From NCBI RefSeq assembly GCF_019599465.1, contig NZ_RKLR01000019.1, positions 1-53,381 on the forward strand: DNA of 53,381 nucleotides, in the 5' to 3' direction. The position numbers and the translations under genes were made by a program. Positions 20,979-27,010 of the stretch are shown one piece after another. The notes under the pieces are model-generated. The model was not told the origin of the DNA. It did no database searches and saw only the letters and a list, made by a program, of their open reading frames with translations. How positions within the stretch are numbered: the first letter of the stretch is position 1; every line of letters begins with the position of its first letter. The stretch comes from Haloarcula rubra (GTDB taxonomy: Archaea; Halobacteriota; Halobacteria; Halobacteriales; Haloarculaceae).

Positions 20979-21209
20979 TCACTGCTTGTGGATGTCGTAG
21001 TACCACTCGCTGCGGACGTCCGCCTGTGAGCAGTCCGGCAGGTGATTGATGTACTCCGGCGCTGCGGCCGACTGGCCGCACTCGTCGCACTCGACCTCGC
21101 CCGTCGGCTCTCCCAGCTTGAACCCGTCGACGTCGACGGGCGTGTCGCTCCTGATCAGGGTGAACAGCGTATCAGGGTCGGCGAACGAGCGCTTGCTGGG
21201 TCTGTTCAT
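20979..21209 (-). CDS. Small zinc-finger protein (76 aa)
   Basis: VECDECGQSAAAPEYINHLP followed by DC gives a C-x2-C...H-x3-C finger; the N-terminal half (MNRPSKRSFADPDTLFTLIR) is basic then helical. Its stop abuts the stop of the plus-strand gene with no spacer, so the two transcripts must meet or overlap. It is last in the operon running from 23103. Confidence 0.7.
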   Translation of the reverse strand: MNRPSKRSFADPDTLFTLIRSDTPVDVDGFKLGEPTGEVECDECGQSAAAPEYINHLPDCSQADVRSEWYYDIHKQ

Positions 21210-21370
21210 TGTAGGTCCACCTCCGGACCGCCGCTGCGACGGTACGCGAGCAGGAGCGTGCGTCCGATGAGCGGGAGTGGGATGTAGACCCCGACGGCAG
21301 CTCGCGACAACGGCAACATCTCGAAGTGGGCCCAGTCGACGAGCCCTTCCCCGTACTGCATCTTAGACAT
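21206..21370 (-). CDS. Small possible membrane protein (54 aa)
   Basis: The frame MSKMQYGEGLVDWAHFEMLP is followed by a hydrophobic stretch (AAVGVYIPLPLIGRTLLLAY) and a basic end. A single membrane-associated helix is likely. It is coupled by an 8-nt overlap to the upstream gene and a 4-nt overlap to the downstream one. The function is unknown. Confidence 0.62.
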   Translation of the reverse strand: MSKMQYGEGLVDWAHFEMLPLSRAAVGVYIPLPLIGRTLLLAYRRSGGPEVDLQ

Positions 21371-21782
21371 CGGCCGCCTCCCCCTCACGCTCGATCGTGA
21401 GGACGTCGACCGGCTCGCGCCCCTCGGTGCGCCACTGACAGCCAGTCCAGACTTCGGTGTAGCGCCACATCCCGCCGTCGGCGGCTCTGGGCTCAAGCCG
21501 CAGCCGACGGTGCGGGCCCGTCGTCGGTTGGTACGTGACAGACAGCCGGTCGTGGACAGCTGCCGACGCGTCATCGTCCTCGAGGACCGCTCCGCCATCG
21601 GGCCGCGGCCCGCCGTCGATAGCCTGGATGGCTTCCTCGCAGTGTTCGACGGCAGCCTGTGCCCGATGCCACTGTGGGGTATCGGGTTTGAGGTCCTCGC
21701 GAGCTAGCCGGGCCTGCTTGCGCGCTTCGCGCAGGCGCTGTTCGGGGCTGCCGAGTGCGGGTTCGTCGCTGTCGTCCGTCAT
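21363..21782 (-). CDS. Hypothetical protein (139 aa)
   Basis: A helical first half (SPEQRLREARKQARLAREDL ... QAAVEHCEEAIQAIDG) is followed by a beta-rich second half (DRLSVTYQPTTGPHRRLRLE, MWRYTEVWTGCQWRTEGREP). No family was recognised. The start lies just after a 13-codon minigene. Confidence 0.7.
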   Translation of the reverse strand: MTDDSDEPALGSPEQRLREARKQARLAREDLKPDTPQWHRAQAAVEHCEEAIQAIDGGPRPDGGAVLEDDDASAAVHDRLSVTYQPTTGPHRRLRLEPRAADGGMWRYTEVWTGCQWRTEGREPVDVLTIEREGEAADV

Positions 21783-21820
21783 CGCGACCCCCCGTTATCG
21801 ATGTGTAGATGCTCAGACAT
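21779..21820 (-). CDS. 13-codon coupling minigene
   Basis: ATG at 21818-21820 overlaps the upstream stop region and the frame (MSEHLHIDNGGSR) ends TGA at 21779-21781, overlapping the next ATG (ATGA). It bridges a 30-bp gap, so it probably serves translation coupling if used at all. Chance is possible. Confidence 0.3.
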   Translation of the reverse strand: MSEHLHIDNGGSR

Positions 21821-22145
21821 CAGCACTCACCTCGCCGGCCTCGAACTCGTCGAAGTCTGGAAACCTGTCACCGTCTTCCGAGCGCTGGTCGAGATCGTCG
21901 ACGACTAGCCACGGCGCCGGCGCGTCGACGCGACCGCGGACGATATCGACTGCCCACTGGTGCTTGCAGCGGTCGTTGCCTTCGAGGTGGTACTCGACGT
22001 CGGGGCAGAGGTGCTGACCCTCGGTCGGGATGGCGAGGTACGTATCGCACCACGTCACGACCTGGAACAGGCCTGCATCCTCGTCGTGTTCGATCGCGAC
22101 GACGTCCTCGAACGCGCCGATAACGCGCTGGACTTCGTCGGCCAT
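21813..22145 (-). CDS. SWIM-type zinc-finger protein, probable (110 aa)
   Basis: The segment QHLCPDVEYHLEGNDRCKHQ followed by WAVDIVRG fits a SWIM-like site (C...CxH) with surrounding strands (LFQVVTWCDTYLAIPTEG). Short SWIM proteins are common in haloarchaeal viruses and plasmids; SWIM domains bind DNA or proteins in recombination-related complexes. The first ligand pair is H-x-C, not C-x-C, so assignment is moderate. The start at 22143-22145 overlaps the upstream stop. Confidence 0.65.
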   Translation of the reverse strand: MADEVQRVIGAFEDVVAIEHDEDAGLFQVVTWCDTYLAIPTEGQHLCPDVEYHLEGNDRCKHQWAVDIVRGRVDAPAPWLVVDDLDQRSEDGDRFPDFDEFEAGEVSADV

Positions 22146-22579
22146 CAGAGCACCTCCAGCGCGCCGACGCGCTCGGCTTCCGTCGTGTGGGTCTGCAGCC
22201 ACTCGCGAGCTTCCTGTTTCGCGCCGTCGATGGTCGTCTGTTCCCAGTGGCCCTCTTCGACCCACTGGTCGCCGTCCTGAATGAGCGTCGCACACACTTC
22301 GGCGACCGCTTCAACGGCTCGCTGCCGAGCAACCCAGCCGAGCGTCCCTTCGGCCTCTTCGATCGGTTCGAGATGGTCAACGTCCTCGCCGAGGTAGCTG
22401 ACTCGCAGGTCCGCAGCGGCGTCGGCCATCGCAGCCGCGTCGCACAGGCGAGCTAGCTGGTCGTCCTCGCCGAGGTCGTCCCAGACCTTGTTGTGGAGCG
22501 GTGCCTCGTCGAACTCGTCAGCGAACCGCTCGGCGAAGTCAGACTGCATCTGCTTCGAGGCAGGCGACCGGCGCGTCAT
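22145..22579 (-). CDS. Hypothetical helical protein (144 aa)
   Basis: Begins MTRRSPASKQMQSDFAERFA and continues as an acidic, mostly helical protein (AVEAVAEVCATLIQDGDQWV, ... AKQEAREWLQTHTTEAERVG). No motif stands out. It overlaps its neighbours by one base on each side. Confidence 0.7.
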   Translation of the reverse strand: MTRRSPASKQMQSDFAERFADEFDEAPLHNKVWDDLGEDDQLARLCDAAAMADAAADLRVSYLGEDVDHLEPIEEAEGTLGWVARQRAVEAVAEVCATLIQDGDQWVEEGHWEQTTIDGAKQEAREWLQTHTTEAERVGALEVL

Positions 22580-23103
22580 CAGTTGTCCACCTCGTAGAGG
22601 TCGCGGATCAGCGAGCGGTACGCGTCGCGACGTTCGGCGTCGACCTCGTCGCCGGCGCCGGCGGGTCGGGTGATGATGCTCGCCCAGTCCTCGCGCGGCG
22701 TGATGCTGCTGCCTGACCGCTCGGCCTGAGACTCGACGACGATGGCGCGGCCGCCATCCTCGGAGACGTAGAGCGTCCGGATGCCGGGACGTTCGCGGTT
22801 CGCGACGCCAGCCGCCTCACCGGCGCTGTTGGTGTCGTACTCGAGGAGGATCCCGAACCGGACCTCGACGGCGAAGAACTGCTCTTCGCCGTTGTCGGCC
22901 GTCTCGTAACCGCCTGCCTGGGCCCACGAATCGGGAATGATCATGGGGTCTTTCGCCGTATCGTTCCACTTCCAAACTCGGGTCGTGCCGGCAGTTTGAT
23001 TGCCGGTGCGCGTGTGTATGCTCATGCTTCGGTTGCTCGAAGCACGGTCGAGGGCGTTGTCGCGCCCGTCGGCCGATTTCTGCGCCGAACTCCCGCGCTT
23101 CAT
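22579..23103 (-). CDS. Hypothetical protein, first gene of the 23.1-kb minus operon (174 aa)
   Basis: It starts MKRGSSAQKSADGRDNALDR with a basic N-terminus; a second possible start, MSIHTRTGNQ, lies at 23025. The body is beta-rich (FFAVEVRFGILLEYDT, IRTLYVSEDGGRAIVVESQA) and ends in a helix. ATG at 23103 lies 27 nt after a TATAAG box on the minus strand, favouring the long form as a leaderless transcript. The function is unknown. Confidence 0.72.
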   Translation of the reverse strand: MKRGSSAQKSADGRDNALDRASSNRSMSIHTRTGNQTAGTTRVWKWNDTAKDPMIIPDSWAQAGGYETADNGEEQFFAVEVRFGILLEYDTNSAGEAAGVANRERPGIRTLYVSEDGGRAIVVESQAERSGSSITPREDWASIITRPAGAGDEVDAERRDAYRSLIRDLYEVDN

Positions 23104-23221
23104 GTTAGTACAATCTACCCCCAGTGACTTATAGCTTGTGCAATCTGCACAGTCTAATCTACAGTGCTGACAGACATGTCTTACAGAAAGGTCTAAGTGC
23201 GCACAGGTGGGATATATGCAC
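23104..23221. promoter_or_regulatory. Divergent promoter region with two palindromes
   Basis: Minus-strand promoter: TATAAG (23128-23133 in plus coordinates), 27 nt before the ATG at 23103, with palindrome TGTGCA-ATC-TGCACA (23137-23151) next to it. Plus-strand promoter: BRE-like CAGAAAGG and TCTAAG (23184-23197), 27 nt before the ATG at 23222, with AGACATGTCT (23172-23181) immediately upstream. Each promoter thus has its own symmetric site, a likely operator for the winged-helix protein encoded next to it. Confidence 0.6.
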
Positions 23222-23479
23222 ATGGCGTCTGCACAAGCAGATCCACCAATGGACGCCGAGGACCTCACCAAGACGGATCAGGCGATACTCGATGAGCTGA
23301 AGAAAGGGCGCGCTACGAAAGGGGCGCTCGTAGACTGGACTGGGTTCTCACGGAACAGTGTGTATAATCGACTGGACGTGCTCGAAGCGGGTGAGCACAT
23401 CAAGTGCGTGCATGAAGGTACGCGCCTGTTCGAGTTTGTCAGCGACCCGCGGGAGGGTGGTGATGACGTCGAAGACTGA
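23222..23479 (+). CDS. Winged-helix transcription regulator (85 aa)
   Basis: TKTDQAILDELKKGRATKGA followed by LVDWTGFSRNSVYNRLDVLE and AGEHIKCVHEGTRLFEFVSD are the three helices and wing of a MarR/ArsR-like winged helix. ATG at 23222 is favoured over nearby upstream starts by the leaderless promoter spacing. It is the first gene of the plus-strand operon (23.2-26.6 kb) and may govern the divergent region. It overlaps the J-domain gene by 17 nt. Confidence 0.85.
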   Translation: MASAQADPPMDAEDLTKTDQAILDELKKGRATKGALVDWTGFSRNSVYNRLDVLEAGEHIKCVHEGTRLFEFVSDPREGGDDVED

Positions 23480-24089
23480 CCGCACCGGCGGCGAGATAGA
23501 TTGGCCGGCGTGGGCATCGCGAACGCAACGGCGAGAGAGCACGCACAAGTACTCGACGACGCTGGCGAAGTCCATCACCCACATCGAGACCGAACTCGAG
23601 GACCGCCTCGGCGTCGACGACTGGCGGCTCTCGACGGCCGCACCCCACCGCAAGAACGACGGCCGCCCGTACGCGAACGCGAACCCGTCGGATCCCGGCG
23701 CCGTCGTCCGCTGGAGTATGGACGGCGAGCAGTACTGCATCGCCGTCGACGAGTACGACGACCTCCGGGACAACGTCCGGACCATCGGCCTCTACATCAA
23801 AGAGAAGCGGAAGATGTCGAACCGACCGGTCAAGACCGGCCAGGACGAGTTCGCGACGGCGCAGCTGCCCTCGGGGAACGAGGACGTCATCGTCGCCGGC
23901 GACGGGTCCGGTGTCGCGTCGACGGAGGCGCCGCACGAGGTGCTGGGTCTCGCCGAGGACGCCCCGGACGACGTGATCAAGGCGGCCGCTCGCCGGCTCG
24001 CAGCGAACGAGCATCCCGACAACGGCGGCGATCGCGAGGCGTACAAGCGCATCCAGCAGGCGAAGGAGGCGATGCTGGATGGCGACTGA
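23463..24089 (+). CDS. J-domain protein of haloarchaeal virus type (208 aa)
   Basis: The N-terminal domain (EIDWPAWASRTQRRESTHKY; DDWRLSTAAPHRKNDGRPYA; GLYIKEKRKMSNRPVKTGQD; ATAQLPSGNED) matches from memory a conserved haloarchaeal/viral family. The C-terminus is a J domain: PHEVLGLAEDAPDDVIKAAA then HPD (184-186) in NEHPDNGGDREAYKRIQQAK. J domains recruit and stimulate Hsp70/DnaK, so the virus may steer the host chaperone to replication or head assembly. The first domain's role is unknown. ATG at 23463-23465 is the natural start after the upstream overlap. Confidence 0.88.
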   Translation: MTSKTDRTGGEIDWPAWASRTQRRESTHKYSTTLAKSITHIETELEDRLGVDDWRLSTAAPHRKNDGRPYANANPSDPGAVVRWSMDGEQYCIAVDEYDDLRDNVRTIGLYIKEKRKMSNRPVKTGQDEFATAQLPSGNEDVIVAGDGSGVASTEAPHEVLGLAEDAPDDVIKAAARRLAANEHPDNGGDREAYKRIQQAKEAMLDGD

Positions 24090-24258
24090 CACCGACCGCG
24101 TCGACGCCCGTTTCGATCACCAGCACACTCGGGATCTCGGCTGGTACCTGTTCACGCTGTTGCCGTCGGGGCTGGACGACTGCGTCGCCGACCACATGGT
24201 TGCCGAGGGCGTCTACGGCCGACCGCGCTACGTCGGAGGGCCACTCGATGCCGAGTGA
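24079..24258 (+). CDS. Hypothetical small protein (59 aa)
   Basis: The frame MATDTDRVDARFDHQHTRDL, GWYLFTLLPSGLDDCVADHM, VAEGVYGRPRYVGG begins with an 11-nt overlap with the J-domain gene (ATGGCGACTGA) and ends with an 11-nt overlap with the next gene. Composition and coupling suggest a genuine gene of unknown function. Confidence 0.7.
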   Translation: MATDTDRVDARFDHQHTRDLGWYLFTLLPSGLDDCVADHMVAEGVYGRPRYVGGPLDAE

Positions 24259-24490
24259 GTGCGAGCAGTGCGGCGTCACCTCGCGCGGCGCCGTCGTCCG
24301 GGAGTTCGGCGACGAGATGCTGTGTGTCGACTGCGCGGCGCCTGGCGAGTGCAAGCGCTGTGGTGCGAAGACGTCGGAGTTGACGCTCGCCGGCGACTGG
24401 CTGTGCGGCCGGTGTCAGGACCAGCGGCAGGACCAACAGAAATGTCGTGAGGCCAGCCAGCACGGCCTCGGGAGGTTCGCCGATGGCTGA
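24248..24490 (+). CDS. Double zinc-ribbon protein (80 aa)
   Basis: Four CxxC knuckles (CEQC, CVDC, CKRC, CGRC) in 60 residues indicate two zinc ribbons; the start MPSECEQCGVTSRGAVVREF is placed in the ATGCCGAGTGA overlap also seen on the minus strand at 12490, 12927 and 13270. The C-terminus is a short basic/Gln-rich tail. Nucleic-acid or polymerase binding is a reasonable guess only. Confidence 0.75.
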   Translation: MPSECEQCGVTSRGAVVREFGDEMLCVDCAAPGECKRCGAKTSELTLAGDWLCGRCQDQRQDQQKCREASQHGLGRFADG

Positions 24491-24662
24491 CCAGGTCGAA
24501 CCAGAGGTGTACGAACTCTGGAACGACGACGAGAGCAAGTTCATCTGTCCGTTCTGCGACGGGCGCGTCCTGCGAATCGCCAACCACGGCGAGTGTCTCG
24601 GCGACTGCACGGCCGTGTTCAAGCGACCCGACGAGGATTCGCTTTGGAGGGCGAAACGATGA
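24483..24662 (+). CDS. Zinc-finger micro-protein (59 aa)
   Basis: MADQVEPEVYELWNDDESKF precedes ICPFCDGRVLRIANHGECLG and DC; CPFC plus C-x3-C provides a zinc site. The start at 24483-24485 overlaps the upstream stop by 8 nt. The role is unknown. Confidence 0.7.
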   Translation: MADQVEPEVYELWNDDESKFICPFCDGRVLRIANHGECLGDCTAVFKRPDEDSLWRAKR

Positions 24663-24850
24663 GCGACCTCGAGGACTACGTCGACGTCCGCGAGCTGCAT
24701 CCGGCCTGTGTCCTGCTGCCGTGCCGGTACGAATCGTGCGACAACGAACGCTGGGTCTGTGGGCCTGGCTCGGACCGCGAGTACACGGTCTGTCCTGACT
24801 GTGGCCCAGACGTCGAAGGCTTACGCAACACAACACGGGTGCGAGTTTGA
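24659..24850 (+). CDS. Zinc-finger protein (63 aa)
   Basis: MSDLEDYVDVRELHPACVLL is followed by PCRYESCDNERWVCGPGSDR and EYTVCPDCGP; six cysteines suggest one or two metal sites. The final residues (LRNTTRVRV) are basic. It overlaps its neighbours by 1-4 nt. Confidence 0.7.
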   Translation: MSDLEDYVDVRELHPACVLLPCRYESCDNERWVCGPGSDREYTVCPDCGPDVEGLRNTTRVRV

Positions 24851-25089
24851 TGACACTCGACGAGCTGCGCGTGAAGTTCAAGAACGGAGAGCCAGTCGAC
24901 ATCAAAGCCGGTCGGGGCTATTTCGGAGACCCGGTCGCAAAAGCATCGATGCGGTCGATGGATGACGGCAAGGCGCTGGTCATGTTCGACAAGCTCGGCA
25001 GCAGAGACTTCGAGAAGATGCTGCTGGAGTTGCCGTTCGTCGACGAAGTGATCCGGCCAGACAACTCCGACGCTGACGGTGATGCATAG
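24850..25089 (+). CDS. Hypothetical protein (79 aa)
   Basis: MTLDELRVKFKNGEPVDIKA GR, then GYFGDPVAKASMRSMDDGKA: a small alpha/beta protein with an acidic end (DNSDADGDA). ATG at 24850 is coupled to the upstream stop (TGATG). No family was recognised. Confidence 0.7.
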   Translation: MTLDELRVKFKNGEPVDIKAGRGYFGDPVAKASMRSMDDGKALVMFDKLGSRDFEKMLLELPFVDEVIRPDNSDADGDA

Positions 25090-25350
25090 ATGACCACTAG
25101 CGAACGCCGCGATTCGACCGAGGATCCAAAAGCTTGCTCTCGATGTGGTGTCCACACCGGCCTCGGGAACGGTGACTATTGCGACCCGTGCGCCCGCGAA
25201 TACGGCTCGAAACCGCCGATGCGACGCTGCATAGGCTGTGGTCGCGACGGCCCGCAAGAGGACATGGAGACAGTGGATGTCTCTGCTCCTGACGATTACT
25301 ACCCCGACATCCAGTATCTCTGTCGGGACTGCTCGGGAGGTAACGACTAG
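25090..25350 (+). CDS. Double zinc-ribbon protein (86 aa)
   Basis: CSRCG, CDPC, CIGCG and CRDC knuckles at about 16, 31, 47 and 78 make two separate ribbons joined by a basic stretch (AREYGSKPPMRR) . It starts right after the previous stop. This is part of the run of zinc genes 24248-26622 in the plus-strand operon. Confidence 0.72.
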   Translation: MTTSERRDSTEDPKACSRCGVHTGLGNGDYCDPCAREYGSKPPMRRCIGCGRDGPQEDMETVDVSAPDDYYPDIQYLCRDCSGGND

Positions 25351-25587
25351 ATGACTCAGACTGCAAACGGACTCTACGACAAGTACGAGGTGTACAGGGA
25401 CGGCGAACCGGTCGAGGAGTGCTTCGTCCTCGAGCCTGCCGACGACCCGGCCGCTCGTGAGGCGCTGCTGTCGTACGCCAGTGCGACCGACGACGACGCA
25501 CTGAGCGACGAGCTCCGGAAGTGGGCGTACGACCACATTCTCGACGACGGCGAGCTGCCACAGAGTGGTGAGTCTGATGACGAGTGA
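25351..25587 (+). CDS. Small conserved virus-type protein (78 aa)
   Basis: The pattern YDKYEVYRDGEPVEECFVLE, PADDPAAREALLSYASATDD resembles a short protein of many phages and archaeal viruses that reads 'K-(Y/F)-x-V ... FVL ... D-D-P-A-R-x-A-L-x-A-Y-A' (recognition from memory). Its function is unknown. The C-terminal GESDDE overlaps the next start by 11 nt. Confidence 0.72.
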   Translation: MTQTANGLYDKYEVYRDGEPVEECFVLEPADDPAAREALLSYASATDDDALSDELRKWAYDHILDDGELPQSGESDDE

Positions 25588-26122
25588 GTCCAGTCCGTCG
25601 GACCTGCTCGACCGCGTCGACGAGTCGACGGCACTCCGCGTCTACGACAGCCAGTACGAGGGCTGCTGGGACGTCAACGCTGACGAGGACCCGCGGCCGT
25701 GTCTGTCCTACTACGTCCAGACAGATTTCGGCCTCGCCTGCATCCGCTCGGCGTACGCAGACGGGTTCGGCAACGAGGCCCACCGGCTCTGCATCCCGAA
25801 CCTCGGGTACATCCCCGAACGAACTCGTGAGAGCGTCGACCGGAAGAGCGCCAAGAAGACGTTCGACCTCGTCGACGCCGACGTCTTGCCCTCGCAGCGA
25901 GACCCGCACGGCGAAGATCCCGTCACCGGCCACGAGCTGCAGATCACGGGGTTCGGGTTCGACATCAAGCCGTGGGCCAAGCGCGAGTGCGCGAAGTGCG
26001 GGCTCGCCGTCGACGCGACGAAGGCTGACCAGTCACCAGACGGGTGGATCCACCAGGACTGCAACCCGTCGAACTGGGATGATGCATCGCTCGAGGCGTT
26101 CGTCGGTGGTGAGACCGCATGA
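25577..26122 (+). CDS. Hypothetical zinc-containing protein (181 aa)
   Basis: MTSESSPSDLLDRVDESTAL starts an acidic alpha/beta chain; CECAKCGLAV-type residues (ECAKCG, about 141-146) and HQDCNPSNW near the C-terminus form a probable zinc site. ATG at 25577-25579 lies in an ATGACGAGTGA overlap with the upstream gene. The function is unknown. Confidence 0.7.
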   Translation: MTSESSPSDLLDRVDESTALRVYDSQYEGCWDVNADEDPRPCLSYYVQTDFGLACIRSAYADGFGNEAHRLCIPNLGYIPERTRESVDRKSAKKTFDLVDADVLPSQRDPHGEDPVTGHELQITGFGFDIKPWAKRECAKCGLAVDATKADQSPDGWIHQDCNPSNWDDASLEAFVGGETA

Positions 26123-26268
26123 ACGTCGCCGACGCCGATGAGTATTGGATGTGCGATGGTTGCTTCGAGCAGTTCGATACTGCCCTCTACGAAGAGGGTG
26201 ACTGCCCGCGGCCCTACTGCGACAACTCGGACAACTCCACGCTCGCCGATTTCGGAGCTGATGCGTAG
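26119..26268 (+). CDS. Zinc-finger micro-protein (49 aa)
   Basis: MNVADADEYWMCDGCFEQFD, TALYEEGDCPRPYCDNSDNS: CDGC plus C-x4-C make a small zinc finger, like a rubredoxin-type knuckle. It overlaps the upstream stop by 4 nt and abuts the next start. The function is unknown. Confidence 0.7.
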   Translation: MNVADADEYWMCDGCFEQFDTALYEEGDCPRPYCDNSDNSTLADFGADA

Positions 26269-26622
26269 ATGTCCGGCCTTGATCTCGAGGGCGGCTGTCC
26301 CGGCGACGGCCCGGATGAGTGTGTCGTCTGCGGCGGCGATGCAAGTGACACGCTGGGCCGCCACTGCTCGTGCGAATGCGCGATGAAGACTGCAGGCATC
26401 CCAAAGCGTATCGGTTGGCGGTGCGACCTTTGTGGATACTCGTCTACTGGTGCGGAAGCCGCTGACGACGTCGCCCAGCATCTTATCGACCAGCACAGCG
26501 ATGACCATAGAGTCTGCTCGGAAATCATCGGAGGCACTGGTCTCGCATCGGCCCATATGATCTGCTCGCGACTGACTGTCTCTCGCGAACAGGCCACGCT
26601 CCAGAGTACTGCCGATGATTAG
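26269..26622 (+). CDS. C2H2-type zinc-finger protein (117 aa)
   Basis: CVVCGGDASDTLGRHCSCEC in the N-terminal third and a C2H2 finger WRCDLCGYSSTGAEAADDVA, QHLIDQH in the middle, both likely to bind zinc. A C2H2 finger in an archaeal virus protein suggests DNA binding. It is the last gene of the operon from 23222. Confidence 0.72.
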   Translation: MSGLDLEGGCPGDGPDECVVCGGDASDTLGRHCSCECAMKTAGIPKRIGWRCDLCGYSSTGAEAADDVAQHLIDQHSDDHRVCSEIIGGTGLASAHMICSRLTVSREQATLQSTADD

Positions 26623-26630
26623 TCAGCCAG

Positions 26631-26640
26631 AAGATATTTA
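26631..26640 (+). promoter_or_regulatory. TATA element ahead of a 41-codon gene
   Basis: AAGATATTTA centres about 28 nt before the ATG at 26665, the spacing of an archaeal leaderless promoter; AT-rich context stands out from the surrounding GC-rich DNA. Confidence 0.45.
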
Positions 26641-26664
26641 GAGCTTCTGATAGTAGGGATACAT

Positions 26665-26790
26665 ATGGTGTGTGAGAGTACTGGGGGACCATTTGGTGAT
26701 AACCTCATGTTTGAGATTGGGCAATGGTTGCTTTGCGAATCGCCCGAGTGGATAGCTGATGTACTTGCCATGTCAGCTGTGATTTTCTAA
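26665..26790 (+). CDS. Possible small gene (41 aa)
   Basis: ATG at 26665-26667 opens MVCESTGGPFGDNLMFEIGQ, WLLCESPEWIADVLAMSAVI, F and TAA. The only support is the well-placed TATA element and the lack of any other gene in this 388-bp stretch. GC content is lower than in neighbours, so it could be recently acquired, or just non-coding. Confidence 0.4.
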   Translation: MVCESTGGPFGDNLMFEIGQWLLCESPEWIADVLAMSAVIF

Positions 26791-26837
26791 GAGAATAGCC
26801 GCATCCTCTTGATGGCAACTTTCCTCGCCGACAACGT

Positions 26838-26878
26838 CTAACCAACACACCCTGCCTTTCTGCCCCGGTGTTGGTTAG
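26838..26878. repeat. Dispersed inverted repeat IR3 (10-21-10) in the par region
   Basis: CTAACCAACA (26838-26847), 21 nt, TGTTGGTTAG (26869-26878); an eleventh pair (C...G, inside) also matches. It begins with GTCTAACC, the same core as the iterons that start 12 bp downstream. This makes IR3 the link between the dispersed repeats and the ParA promoter. Confidence 0.88.
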
Positions 26879-26889
26879 CAACTGTAGTT

Positions 26890-26949
26890 AGTCTAACTCA
26901 GCATCCTAACCTGCAAGTCTAACCTGCAAGTCTAACCGACCAGTCTAAC
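26890..26949 (+). repeat. Five 13-bp iterons upstream of parA
   Basis: AGTCTAAC occurs at 26890, 26916, 26929 and 26942, with a variant ATCCTAAC at 26903: five copies with an exact 13-bp period. A sixth, inverted copy (GTTAGACT, 26991-26998) lies between the TATA box and the ATG. The last direct copy is embedded in the palindrome CCAGT-CTA-ACTGG. Arrays like this in front of parA genes act as operator and centromere for the DNA-binding partner of ParA. A replication-iteron role is the alternative. Confidence 0.85.
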
Positions 26950-26980
26950 TGGTTGGTGTGTCACGTACGTCTGACGAGTG

Positions 26981-26986
26981 TTTATG
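26981..26986 (+). promoter_or_regulatory. TATA element of the par operon
   Basis: TTTATG lies 27 nt before the ATG at 27011 and immediately downstream of the iteron array; the inverted iteron half-site (26991-26998) sits at the expected initiation region. Binding there should block transcription, giving autoregulation (inference). Confidence 0.6.
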
Positions 26987-27010
26987 ACGGGTTAGACTCA
27001 CCAGTGAGAC

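Noticed and set aside
26890-26949. Iterons as a CRISPR-like or tandem minisatellite repeat
   Set aside because: Unit of 13 bp with a fixed 8-bp core directly at a promoter, next to parA; too short and regular for CRISPR and functionally placed as an operator array.
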